From Temnothorax longispinosus (lineage: Eukaryota > Arthropoda > Insecta > Hymenoptera > Formicidae), in the NCBI RefSeq assembly GCF_030848805.1, contig NC_092363.1, forward strand, positions 14,168,600 to 14,232,599: a DNA stretch of 64,000 nucleotides. The letters run 5' to 3'. The position numbers and the translations under genes are program-made. Position 1 is the stretch's first letter. Each line of letters begins with the position of its first letter. Below, one piece after another: positions 52,459 through 63,261 of the stretch. The notes beneath the pieces were generated by a model, which was not told the origin of the DNA, did no database searches, and saw only the letters and a program-made list of their open reading frames with translations.

Positions 52459-54446
52459 AAGGTAAGTGTGTTTTTCAAATACAAGAAAATATTTATAATT
52501 ATAGACTGCATCTTAAGAAACAAATTTAGTTATAAAATAATAATAAAATTTCGAAAAAAAGATTTTTTTTATGCCGGGTGAATATCGGAAATTAGTGTCC
52601 TCTAGTATTAAGAGGACTGCAATCTTAAGTCTAGTGTCTCATGGTTAGAGGATATTCCTCTAGATTTTAAAATATCTTCTTGAGACCGTATTTCAGAGGA
52701 AAATCCTCTAAAATCAAGCGGGAGCCACTAAATGACAGAATACAGGCTATTTTCCTGTAATATTTTCCTGTAATATTTTCCTGTAATCCGAACGTATAGT
52801 ACGAAAATATTACAGTATATTACAATACTTCAGTCTGCAATTTTGTGTAATACTTTTATGTAGTTCCTGTAATATAATTTTCTGTAATCCGCTGTAGTTT
52901 CTTTCCGTAAGGGGCTTCCAAGATTGTGCCACGATAAGCAATTGAGTCGAAAGTCGAAAGTCTTGGCTAGCAGCTATGAAGGACGAATTGGACTTTTTGG
53001 CTGAAAACAAAACCTGGGTTCTCGTGAAAAGGCCTGTTGATGCAAAAGTACTTAAATCGCAGAGTTTTTTGCGTCAAGGAAGAAAATAATGGAAATATTC
53101 GCTATAAAGCTATAAAGCTCGTCTGGTCGCAAAAGAATATGTTTAGAAATCAGGAATCGATTACGACAAAAATTTTAGTCCAGTTGCCAGATATGACACG
53201 GTAAGAACTCTTGTTGCGGTTGCTGCTGCAAAGAATATGAGTCTGAAGCAATTTGACGTAAAGACGGCTTTCCTGTACGGTTCACTTGAGGAAAAAGTCG
53301 TCTAGAACAGCCAGAAGGTTTCAAAGATAAAACAAGACGTGTGTGTCTGCTGAAAAGGAGCCTATATGGATTGAAGCAGGCTCCACGTTGCTGGAATAAA
53401 CGCTTTGTCAAATTTATGAAGAAGGCTGGCATGAATTAAAAATAGTGATGCAGATCCATGTCTGTTTTATCGTGAGCGCAACGGAAACTTTCTTTACGTT
53501 GCAATATACGTGGATGATGGTATGATTGTCGGAAGCAGTAATTCCAAAGTTTAGTCATTTCTTGAACTTTTTCAGCAAGAATTCAAGATTACAATAAACA
53601 ATCTAGAAATCTTTCTCAAACTGAATATTGCTCGTCAGAAAATCAATCACAATCTCCCAGCGAAGCTACATATGTAAGAAAAATTTTGGAAAAATTCCGA
53701 ATGGATGAATGCAATTCTGTATACACTCCTGTTGGTCGTGAAGAAACTGCATCAACTGAGAATTTCGACAATCATGTTTCCTATCAAGAAGCTGTGGAAA
53801 GTCTGATGTACATGATGACAGCGACACGTCCCGACATTGCATTTGCTGTAGGCAAAGCAGCTCGTCGTGCTCTTCATCAGCTAACCAGAAGCGATTGGAA
53901 TGATGTGAAGAAAATGTTCAAATACTTGAGAAAACTACGAGCCACGGTATCACCTAAAAAGGTCAAGAAGGTCTGAAAGTATATAGTAATGGCGACTTTG
54001 CTGGTGATGTCAAAACGCGACGTTCAACTAGTGGAGTTGTTAATGCAACATTGTATGCAGGAGGCGCAGTCTCATGGAAGTAAACTGCAAAGTTTGGTGG
54101 CTCTCTCTACAACCGAAGCAGAGATTATGGCAACATGGTGAAGCAGCTAAGGAAGCTGTTTGGTTGAAACACTTGTTACATGACGTGCTCGGTGAAAGTT
54201 GCTTGCCGACCTTGTTTGTTGATGGCGCCAGTGCTGTTAAACTCACAAAGAACCTCGAATTCCATAAGCAAAGTAAGCACATGGAAGTACGCCACTTTTA
54301 TGTTTGAGAAAGATATTTGGAGGGTACCATTAACCTCCAGCATGTTGATGAAAAGCTGCAGCTTGCTGATATCCTGACAAAGCCTTTGGAGCACGTGCGT
54401 TTCAATAGACTGCGACAGGGCATTGGATGCAGAAGCTTGGAGGAAG

Positions 54447-54747
54447 TGTTGTGAAAAAAAATCTTTCGCATCAAGATGGCGCGACCAATAAGCGCACGTT
54501 TCCATGCGTCATCTTTGTAGGTTTAGTTTACTAACTAGAGTCCACCTTCTTGGTTAGCTAGCTATTGTCCTGCTGTCACGTAACAAAGACTGAAATTTTC
54601 ATATATATCAAAGACAATACGAGTAAGGATATATACGTGTAAGATTCTATGCCACTTGAGAAACGGTCTTCTTTAAAATATAAATATACTCAGTTTACAT
54701 ATTGAAGCCTGCTTATCTGATCTTTAATTACTACATAATCCACAACA
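54447..54747 (+). mobile_element. Copia C 3' LTR
   Basis: Purine tract GGAGGAAG precedes TGTTGTGAAAAAAAATC, and the LTR ends ATCCACAACA. The terminal TGTTGTG/CACAACA are inverted repeats, which fixes the 301-bp length. The polyprotein stop lies just inside the LTR. No 5' LTR copy is present. Confidence 0.85.
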
Positions 54748-55248
54748 CTTGCAAAGTACATGGGTGAACTTTCTATGCACGCGTGAAAAGTTGTAAACCC
54801 ATGTGGTACCTCGTCTTGCGTGGAAAGTGTATGGCGTGGAAGCAGTAGGTTTCGCCCTCCGCAGAGGGAGAGATAATTTCCCGAAGTTGGGACCACGCGC
54901 ACTTTATTGCTCACATCAAAAACAACTTATGTGTAAAACTTTAGGTCGATCGGGAGCAGGGGTCATTCGGAAATACACCCAAAACCCAACCTAATCCAAT
55001 CCAATTGTTGGGAAAGATTTTTACATAGATTTTTACCAAGAGAGTCGCAAAAAATATCAAAATTCGGAAAAGGCCCTATTCTGAATAATTAACTACAATT
55101 TATTTCCATTTTCCTAAAAAGCGATCAGGCAAATGCTATTTGCCTAAGAAAATGGCATTTGAACACAAATAAACGGGCAGAAGCCATTTGACCGGGCAGA
55201 TGGCATTTGCCTAGTCAAAAGCTATTTTCCTAAAATAACTATTTGCCT

Positions 55249-55295
<47 letters not shown>

Positions 55296-55331
55296 CTATA
55301 TATAACTTTATATAACTATATATGTATAACT
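54748..55331. other. Spacer with foldback-like words and TA microsatellite
   Basis: 54816-54835 resembles the G-rich minisatellite unit of 32393-33380. 55120-55245 has repeated GGCAAATGCTATTTGCCTA-type words in both orientations, in style like the foldback at 31210. 55254-55294 is a TA run. No gene seen. Confidence 0.55.
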
Positions 55332-55619
55332 TGTTGCATCAGTCGATCGTTGAGCAGCTTGCTAGATCGGGAGAAGGGGAAAAGGGTACTTTTTCGATAA
55401 ATAGACACCTCGTGTACAATAAACAGAAAACTTTTATATATTGATATAAGATCGATCCGTGTGACCAACTCGCATCACGGTCGAAGCAAGACTGAGGCGC
55501 TGCGGTGAGGTCGAAAGTCGGAAGTTGGGAAGCTCGCGGAAGGCAAGACGGATCCTCATGAAAGTCGGATGCGCGCGCATGCAGCGTCGCTCATTCAAGC
55601 ACGCTAGACAAACTTAACA
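55332..55619 (-). mobile_element. Copia D 3' LTR
   Basis: On the minus strand the tract GACGGCGGAAG precedes TGTTAAGTTTGTCTAGC at 55619; the LTR ends GATGCAACA at 55332. AATAAA-type sequence lies inside on the minus strand near 55430. A second copy was not found. Confidence 0.65.
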
Positions 55620-55629
55620 CTTCCGCCGT

Positions 55630-56862
55630 CTAAGTGCTTTCATCTACGCTCTCACGCACCCCCATACTCTCGCGTAAGCGTCGGAACCTTTCCTTCGGTA
55701 ACTGCTTAGTCAATATGTCCGCCTTTTGCATTTCAGACGGAACATACACGACTTTGATCTCTCCGTTCTCGATCATCTCGCGAATGTGGTGACATCGGAC
55801 ATCGATATGCTTAGTCCTTTCGTGGAACTCTGGATTTTTAGCTAATTTAATAGCACTTTGATTATCGACATACAATGTAGTCGCGTTCTCGCAACGATGT
55901 CCGATCTCGCACAACAAATGCCGCAACCAGACGGCCTCTTTCGCAGCGGACGATGCGGCAACGTACTCCGCTTCCGTTGTGCTCTTTTGGCGACGTGAAG
56001 ACCATGTCACTGGCCCATTGGCGAGGCTATAAACATAGCCTGTGGTTGACCTTTGAGTCTCTAGGTCACCCGCGTAATCCGCGTCGGAGAATCCTACCAG
56101 CTTCGAATCGCTTCCGCCGCTTCGGTATAATCGGTATTCTATTCCAACGTTTACAGTATCGACTAGATACGCGAAGATCTTTTTCACAGCTCGCCAGTGA
56201 GTTAGAGTATGAGTATTGAGGAATTTACTTGCTGTATTTACCGCAAAGGCGATATCGGGTCTCGAAACTATCGCGACGAACATGAGCGATCCCACGGCTT
56301 CGCGATACGGAATATTACTCACGCATTCATCATTCTTTCTCACCGGACATAATACTGCATGAGGATCTGCAGGTACACTCGCTGCCTTTGCTTCGTTCAT
56401 TTGAAATTTCTCGAGGATGCGTTTTATGTACGCGCTTTGATAGATGAACATCGATTTTCTCTCTCTATCGCGACGAATTTGCAAACCGACAAAACAGCTT
56501 CCATCGCCTCGCGTAATTTCGAATTCTCGGCTGAACAACGTCGTTATCCGTTTCAGGACTTCTCCCGACTCGCACGCGATAAGACCGTCGTCCACAAACA
56601 AGGCTAGATAGACTTTACAGCCCTCGTACTCGCCGGTATAAACGCATTTATCCGCACTGGTTTCCTTAAAACTATACTGTCTCAAGAACCCGTTGAACTT
56701 TTTGTTCCAGCACCGTGGTGCTTGCTTCAAGCCATACAAAGACTTGTTTAGCTTACAGACTATACTCGCACCACTCGCACTTATCTCGCTGTTGTCGACG
56801 TCGAGTCCCTCTGGAATCTTCATATGGATCTTCTCCTCGAGTTTCCCGTAAAGGAACGCAGG
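55630..56862 (-). pseudogene. Copia D RT and RNase H, open but 5'-truncated
   Basis: About 410 residues read without a stop to the native end at 55630: AFLYGKLEEKIHM, SLYGLKQAPRCWNKKF (motif B), LALFVDDGLIA (Asp pair), REAVGSLMFVAIVSRPDIAF, then RNase H GFSDADYAGD (Asp), STTEAEYVAAS (Glu), LYVDNQSAIKLAKN (Asp) and ADILTKQLPKERF. Gag, protease, integrase and RT motif A are missing. The open frame extends to 56934, but the codons beyond about 56862 come from a different repeat, so the first two dozen residues are a chance fusion. An intact 3' half suggests a fairly recent truncation. Confidence 0.9.
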
Positions 56863-57130
56863 AACGGGGCGAGCAACAAAATTGTAAGTTGCATATTCTG
56901 ATAGGGCACGATCCATAGAATATTTAAATAACAAAAAGATCCGAGCAACAAATTCTTTTAGTTAGTTTTTAGCCATCGAAGTCGTAGGTAACGGTCGACG
57001 CGGAGATAAATAATTTGTTTATTTGCAGTTAGGGGCGAGCAACAAAATCATACGTTGCATATTCTGGTAGGGCACGGTTCATAGAATATTTTAAGACAAA
57101 AAAGAGCCGAGCAACAAATTCTTTAATTTA
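56862..57130. repeat. Direct duplication of a ~100-bp repeat at the copia D breakpoint
   Basis: GGGGCGAGCAACAAAAT at about 56866 and again at 57031 starts two copies sharing GTTGCATATTCTG, TAGGGCACG, CATAGAATATTT and CCGAGCAACAAATTCTT. The spacing is about 165 bp. The first copy is fused to copia D. Confidence 0.75.
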
Positions 57131-57356
57131 TTAAATAATTATTAAATAAAAATTTATTAAATAAACAATTAGCGTCAATTTTTAACCCAAAACATTGTAG
57201 TGTTTTTAATTACCTACATTTAAAAAAAAAACGTTCAAATCCGAGTAGTTTTAACCGGTTCCGAGATAAAAACCTAATTTGCCTCCACTAATAGGTCATT
57301 GAAATCGGTGAGATTGCCCTCTTTCTGTATAATTACCTTAATAAGAAATTAATTAG
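57131..57356. other. AT-rich spacer, no gene seen
   Basis: Short AT-rich noncoding stretch with an A run near 57224. Nothing recognised. Confidence 0.5.
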
Positions 57357-57745
57357 GACAGATACGCGAATCAGGATGCGTCCGTGCGATTTGACGAATA
57401 GGAGCAGCCTAACGTTGCTACATGTGTGGAGAAACATTAGGAGGAGCGCTTTGTAAATAACAACGGCTACGCACGAATGTCGTTCATGTATAGTCGTTGT
57501 TATTCACTTGGCACTTCTTCCAATGCCTCGTCACTCTCGTCACGCACCTAACAACATGAACGTTAGGCTGCTGCTTCTCATTGAATTGCACGGACGCATC
57601 CTGAGACGGGATTCTGTAACTCCTTAACGATAGTTTTGGTATCGTTGCGTAGCTTTTTTACCATATATAATACTTGTGCAACGATTCCTGTCGTTAAGAA
57701 GTTGCAGAATCCCGCTACTGCAATTCGCGTATCTGTATTAAGTAT
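57357..57745. mobile_element. Nested foldback elements
   Basis: AGATACGCGAATC near 57360 is inverted at about 57726-57738 (ATTCGCGTATCT). Inside, GGATGCGTCCGTGC...CAGCCTAACGTT (57375-57425) is inverted at 57550-57602. Next to it a separate unit, GGGATTCTGTAACTCCTTAA (57608) to TTAAGAAGTTGCAGAATCCC (57714), forms its own inverted pair of about 107 bp. It looks like a small MITE inserted near the edge of a larger one. Confidence 0.7.
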
Positions 57746-58454
57746 AATTTCTCATTAATCTATCTATATATAAGTACCGTCGTCTGTATGTACCGTACAA
57801 AATTACCTTTTTTAAAAAAAGGTAAAAAAAGGCGCCCCAAGTACACGCATAGTAGTGTATCAAGAGACACGGTAGTGTCTCGCGCCAAGTACACGCCAAG
57901 TACACAGCGAGACCGACCGTGACTCTTTTACGCGACGCGACGGGTTGCGAGTACTCGAGATGTTGAGATCTCGATAACGAGTGAACGGATCAAGTTCTAA
58001 GTAGGCTTGATCGACAGCTTGGGGTCCAATTAAGGGGGGGGGGTTCTCTTATAATATTCCGCTACGTGCCCTACGAGCGGAGATATTGCGACGCAAAGTC
58101 CAAATGTGAAAATTTTTTATTAAGATACGTCGTCTACGTCGACCGCTCTCATCTCAATATTATTATGATTATCAGAGAAACGTCACTTTCACTTTTTCGA
58201 CGCTGGCGGCGCAGGTATCGCCAGTTTCGATATCGCGCGCGTATTTCGAAATTAGGTCGATAGACTTATCGGTCAGGAGGAAGATTTCTATTTAGGTAAA
58301 TTAGGTATATACTTATATAATATATATTGAGTCAATTGCTTCATGTTTATCTGGAGAGATTTCGTATCCTTACATCGTATTACCACCGCTGCCGGAAAAG
58401 AAAGTTTTTTACGCTTTTGGCAGAAAGTGCCGCTAGGGAATTTTTAAGTCGATT
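57746..58454. other. Spacer with a dispersed GTACTTGGCGCC repeat, no gene
   Basis: ACCTTTTTTAAAAAAAGGT near 57808, then GGCGCCCCAAGTACACG and TAGTAGTGT, is the reverse of copies at about 61100-61160 and 61297-61358. 57914-57950 matches 50189-50225. An open frame at 58066-58263 (Arg-rich) has no recognised domain. Confidence 0.5.
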
Positions 58455-59440
58455 CTTATGAATCAAGCTTGAATTCGATGTCTAGGTACCTCAGGTTGCC
58501 GATGACGAGGTCCAGATAGTGCGCTTCATAGTTTTCGGTGTCCAGGGGTTCGATTGTGTATCTTGAAATGAGGTGAAAATTACAAAAGTGAGGAAATTCA
58601 CTAGCGTATCTACGATTTAATTTATCGAAATCTAGTAAAATCTGTTCACTTTTGTAATTTTCACCTCGTTTCAAGATACACAATCGACCCCCAGGTGTAA
58701 TAATACCTTGAATTCGATGTCCACGTGTCCCAGGTTGCCGATGACGGGATCCAGATAGTGCGCTTTATAGTTTTCGGTGTCCAGGTGAAATCGTACGTTG
58801 AATTCGATGTCTAGATGTCCCAGGTTGCCGATGACGAGGTCCACATAGTGCGCTCCGTAGTTTTCGGTGTCTACGTGTATTAATACCTTGAATTCGATGT
58901 CCACGTGTCCCAGGTTGCCGATGACGGGATTCAGATAGTGCGCTTTATAGTTTTCGGTGTCCAGGTGTAATAGTACGTTGAATTCGATGTCTAGGTGTCC
59001 CAGGTTGCCGAGGACGAGGTCCACATAGTGCGTTTCGTAGTTTTCGGTGTCCAGGTGTAATAATACGTTGAATGCGATGTCTACGTGTCCCAGGTTGCCG
59101 ATGACGATGTCTAGATAGTGAGCTCCGTAGTTTTTGGTGTCTACGTGTATTAATACCTTGAATTCGATGTCTAGGTGTCCCAGGTTGCCGATGGCAAGGT
59201 CCACATAGTGCGCTCCGTAGTTTTTTGTGTCTACGTGTATTAATACCTTGAAATTGATGTCTAGGTGACCCAGGTTGCTGATGACAAAGTCCAGATAGTG
59301 CCCTCCGTAGTTTTCGGTGTCTAGATGTAATAATACCTCAAATTCGATGTCCACGTGTCCCAGGTTGCCGATGACGAGGTCCACATAGTGCGCTTCGTAG
59401 TTTTTGGTGTTTAGATGTATTAATACTTTAAATCTGAATG
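58455..59440 (-). repeat. 90-bp coding-compatible tandem array, minus orientation
   Basis: About ten units of 90 bp. Read on the minus strand the frame 59486-58671 stays open for 271 residues as a 30-residue repeat with conserved HLDTENYEAHYVDLVIGNLG, then H(V/L)DIEF(K/N/E)VL. Key fixed positions are D-T-N-Y, A-H-Y, G-N-L-G-H and D-I-F. It starts without a convincing ATG context and has no signal peptide, domain match or promoter I can identify. It may be a satellite that happens to lack stops; the 90-bp period makes that easy. Confidence 0.7.
58547..58690. mobile_element. 144-bp MITE inside a 90-bp unit, 5-bp TSD
   Basis: CCAGG (58542-58546 and 58691-58695) flanks a unit with ends GGTTCGATTGTGTATCTTGA and its inverse TCAAGATACACAATCGACCC apart from a few bases. 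The arms continue to TTACAAAAGTGA. Removing it restores a normal repeat unit. Confidence 0.85.
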
Positions 59441-59447
59441 TAGGACA

Positions 59448-59745
59448 CGTAGATATCGAATTCGAGGTATTAATACACGTAGACACCGAAAACTACGGAG
59501 CGCACTATGTGGACCTCGTCATCGGCAACGTGGGACACCTAGACATCGAATTCAACGTATTATTATACCTGAACACCGAAAACTACGGAGCGCACTATGT
59601 GGACCTCGTCATCGGCAACCTGGAACACGTGGACATCGAATTCAAGGTATTAATACACCTGGATACCGAAAACTATGAAGCGCACTATGTGGACCTCGTC
59701 ATCGGCAACCTGGGACACCTAGACATCGAATTCAAGCTTGATTCA
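59448..59745 (+). repeat. 90-bp array, plus orientation, left arm
   Basis: Just over three units of the same repeat in the opposite orientation, open on the plus strand to a TAA at 59746. Together with the minus array it forms a head-to-head junction at about 59440-59448 (ATGTAGGACACGTAG). Confidence 0.85.
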
Positions 59746-59759
59746 TAAGAATCAATTTA

Positions 59760-60020
59760 AAAATTCTTTAGCGGCAGAATTAAAATTATGTCATGACATA
59801 ATAAAAATTCGCTGAATTAAATTATGTCTAGACATAATAAAAATTGGACGAATTAAAATTATGTCTAGACATAATAAAAATTGGATGAATTAAAATTATG
59901 TCTTGACATAATAAAAATTGGATGAATTAAAATTATGTCTGACAAAAATAATTCCGCATTTTTATTATGTGTATACACATAATTTTAATTCATACAATTT
60001 TTATTATGTGTACACATAAT
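59760..60020. repeat. AT hairpin array, left arm
   Basis: Four units of about 39 bp each contain a perfect palindrome of the type ATTATGTCTAGACATAAT with central variants TCATGA, TCTAGA and TCTTGA, separated by AAAATTGGATGAATTAAA. Two reversed units with ATTATGTGTATACACATAAT and ATTATGTGTACACATAAT follow. Confidence 0.85.
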
Positions 60021-60831
60021 TTGTTTTCGAATGAACGTAAAACGTATTTGTTATAATATCCATTATTGAAAATCGATATGCGCGACAAAAGCTCTTGTAT
60101 ATCATTAATTATGTTATTATTTATTATATATTTATTATATTTCTATCCATATATTTTCAGTATTATTGTTACATTAGAAAAATTATTGGCATTTAGGATA
60201 CGAATCTTTTTCCGTTAGTTTGTAAGTTTCATGATTAAAAAGATCATGTCGTATTATTAACATATACCTAAGATTTATAGAATCGTTATTAATTTTATTA
60301 TATATCTCAATTGCGCGAATCTCAAATATGTTTTGTAAAAATTATGCATAATATTCCTATGCAAGGATACTTGTTTAATTATTTCTTCCTATTGCATTTA
60401 AGTATAGAAAAATATACAATTTCTATGTGTTTGCACTTTATATTTACAAAGTGAGTGATTTACAAGTGAGTGATATGGGTGTGCGTGACGACGCGGACGG
60501 CGGATAATGCGGCTTATAATTAAGTAGAGGATAAATTTATTTATTTATTTAAAATTTCGAGGTCTAGCAGCGCCAAGTTTTTTTACAAGAAAAATTTATG
60601 TATTTTAATAAAATATTTTTATTTTGTACTGTTACCTCTGTAATTCTTTGTGACCACTAAAAAATACACATGTAAACTTTGTATTTAAATATCTTGTATT
60701 CCCTTGTTAAATTTAAATAAAATTTTTTAATCTTATAAAATTGTTATCATACATTCTTTTCAAATTGACACAATGTAAAGATTTTTCAAAGTAGTGCAAC
60801 AATTATTTTTTGAGGCAATATATATGTTCTC

Positions 60832-61055
60832 TCTGTAATTGGCGCTGTAATTTAAAGAGATATCATTTTTTTTTTGTAATTGTAATAGATCACTTGAAGC
60901 GCGACTCTTCTTTTTGATAAGGTAACATAATTTTGTGATGTGTATCACTTGGGTTATAATTTTTCGGAAATAAAGATACTACTGGTTAGATTTTTTCGAG
61001 ATTTTTCGAGATATAAGGATTACGTCTATCACTTGTTACTTAGGTTTTTTCGATG
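60832..61055. repeat. Dispersed ~230-bp repeat, copy 2
   Basis: Same orientation as 35919-36140, sharing TCTCTGTAATTGGCGCTGTA, CACTTGAAGCGCGACTC, TTTGATAAGGTAAC and CACTTGTTACTTAGG. Confidence 0.8.
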
Positions 61056-61430
61056 TATAATACTACCACTTTCTTTTTTTTTTTCGAGGTAACAACATAT
61101 ACACTACTATGCGTGTACTTGGCGCCTTTTTTTACCTTTTTTTTTAAAAAAGGTAATTTTGTACAGATATCACGCCTTTTTGTAGTATTACGCATTTTAT
61201 AAACAGTATGTACAGGGTAAAGCTATTTGGAGGTATAATACTACCACTTTGTTTTTTTCGAGGTAACAACATAACAGGGTAACAACATAATACATATACA
61301 CTACTATACGTGTACTTGGCGCCTTCTTTTACCTTTTTTTTTAAAAGGTAATTTTGTACGGATATCACGCCTTTTTGTAGTGTTACGCATCTTAATCTTA
61401 TAAACAATATATCTTATAATCTTATAAACA
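61040..61430. repeat. ~195-bp tandem duplication
   Basis: GGTTTTTTCGATGTATAATA at 61042 and GGAGGTATAATACTACCACT at 61230 start two copies that share TTTTTCGAGGTAACAACAT, ACACTACTATGCGTGTACTT, GGCGCC, AAAGGTAATTTTGTAC and GATATCACGCCTTTTTGTAG. Confidence 0.75.
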
Positions 61431-62674
61431 GTATATACAAGGTATATGGTATATATAAGAAGCTAAAAGTGTTACGGACTATTATTTTTAAAGAAAACAA
61501 CAATTTAATATTTTGCTTAGTTTTTAAAAAATAATAATCTGTAACCCTTTTAGTTGTACACCTTGTATATATTTTTCAATTTTAACATAAAACATAATCG
61601 CAATATAGCATGATTAATGTTAATAAGTTGTTAACTGTAAAATTTTTTATTTATTTTTATTCGCGTGTCTTACTGAATGTTGTTTGCAACTGTATATATT
61701 CAGGTATCGATATTTTTGATAATTACAGATAGACACCTGTAACACGTGTCTGAAATTTACCTGATTTGTTTATTCTTTTATTCCCTTCAACTAATCGCAA
61801 ATTAATTCTATTTGATGAAAGCAATTCTGTTAAATTTCTCATACATAACGCATCGTTTATAATTTTTTATTAATTATAAATATTAAATAGTACGATATTT
61901 ATATATTCGTACTCACATCCTTGAAAATTATTTCGGGAATTCGAGCGAATGTCACAACTAGATAAAATTATCTTTCATATTTTAACAGTTGAGTAGGAAC
62001 ATATTTGAGTTGGCGAAAAATGATTCTCTGAAACCGCACGTGTGTGTAAATAATTCAGTAGAAAATTTATAATCTTTATTTCAAAATACATTTGCACACT
62101 ACGTACCAAAAATATATAATATGATAACGTAGTTTTTGCTATTCAATTGATTGAATTTCAGAAAAGAAAAAGATTTAAAAGTATATAACTATGTCAGTCA
62201 ATAAAGAGACATAGACGCAAATTGAATCATATATATTTAATTGCCTGCTCATTAAATATAAAGTGCAAACACATAGAAATTGTATATTTTTCTATACTTA
62301 AATGCAATAGGAGGAAATAATTAAACAAGTATCCTTGCATAGGAATATTATGCATAATTTTTACAAAACATATTTGAGATTCGCGCAATTGAGATATATA
62401 ATAAAATTAATAACGATTCTATAAATCTTAGGTATATGTTAATAATACGACATGATCTTTTTAATCATGAAACTTACAAACTAACGGAAAAAGATTCGTA
62501 TCCTAAATGCCAATAATTTTTCTAATGTAACAATAATACTGAAAATATATGGATAAAATATAATAATATATAATAATAATAACATAATTAATGATATACA
62601 AGAGCTTTTGTCGCGCATATCGATTTTCAATAATGGATATTATAACAAATACGTTTTACGTTCATTCGAAAACA

Positions 62675-62930
62675 AATTATGTGTACACATAATAAAATTG
62701 TATGAATTAAAATTATGTGTATACACATAATAAAAATGCGGAATTATTTTTGTCAGACATAATTTTAATTCATCCAATTTTTATTATGTCAAGACATAAT
62801 TTTAATTCATCCAATTTTTATTATGTCTAGACATAATTTTAATTCGTCCAATTTTTATTATGTCTAGACATAATTTTAATTCAGCGAATTTTTATTATGT
62901 CATGACATAATTTTAATTCTGCCGCTAAAG
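62675..62930. repeat. AT hairpin array, right arm
   Basis: Inverted counterpart of 59760-60020, with the same order of central variants. Confidence 0.85.
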
Positions 62931-62954
62931 AATTTTTAAATTGATTCTTATGAA

Positions 62955-63255
62955 TCAAGCTTGAATTCGATGTCTAGGTGTCCCAGGTTGCCGATGACGA
63001 GGTCCACATAGTGCGCTTCATAGTTTTCGGTATCCAGGTGTATTAATACCTTGAATTCGATGTCCACGTGTTCCAGGTTGCCGATGACGAGGTCCACATA
63101 GTGCGCTCCGTAGTTTTCGGTGTTCAGGTATAATAATACGTTGAATTCGATGTCTAGGTGTCCCACGTTGCCGATGACGAGGTCCACATAGTGCGCTCTG
63201 TAGTTTTCGGTGTCTACGTGTATTAATACCTCGAATTCGATATCTACGTGTCCTA
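62955..63255 (-). repeat. 90-bp array, right arm, minus orientation
   Basis: Mirror of 59448-59745. Open on the minus strand from about 63187 to 62948. Confidence 0.85.
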
Positions 63256-63261
63256 CATGCA

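Larger units (their letters stand above)
51405..52913. mobile_element. 1.5-kb inverted-repeat element inside copia C
   Basis: The ends CCCTTATGGAAAGAAACTAC (left) and GTAGTTTCTTTCCGTAAGGG (right) are inverted with one mismatch, and continue into AGC/GCT. Inside are tandem units with CTACACGTGTAATCCA (about 51570-51740), a nested palindromic MITE (51811-51977), an inverted pair AAATTTGTTTCTTAAGATG/CATCTTAAGAAACAAATTT (52307-52325, 52508-52526), a tRNA-like remnant, and CCTGTAATATTTT repeats near the right end. No transposase. The CCCTTA terminus recalls piggyBac-type ends, but no TTAA flanks it. Confidence 0.75.
50240..54446 (+). pseudogene. Copia C polyprotein remains, interrupted
   Basis: A third copia. 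The order is: GAG-pre-integrase segment (VFHERLG near 50298, AHQNTRHVKK, FCDGCALGQMHRLPFG), integrase core (RCDGGKEFDN with Asp near 50675, YTPQQNGSAERENRT with Glu near 50765), the Ser-rich tail to 51404, a 1.5-kb insertion, RT (ENKTWVLVKR near 53000, ARLVAKEYV, FDVKTAFLYGSLEE with motif A Asp, AIYVDDGMIV with the Asp pair near 53510), and RNase H (STTEAEIMATW near 54108, LFVDGASAVKL, ADILTKPLE). Gag and protease are missing. Stops and shifts are frequent, more than in copia A, so it is older. Confidence 0.85.
60447..62252. other. Spacer of the giant palindrome, no gene
   Basis: Noncoding and AT-rich. It contains the second copy of a dispersed 230-bp repeat (60832-61055), a tandem pair of about 200 bp (61040-61430) with GTGTACTTGGCGCC, and a short inverted pair with GTTACGGACTATTATTTT and AAAATAATAATCTGTAAC (about 61470-61550). 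Confidence 0.6.

Noticed and set aside
59750..60020. CRISPR-like array
   Set aside because: The regular palindromic repeats have near-identical spacers, the setting is eukaryotic, and no cas genes occur. It is an AT hairpin satellite.
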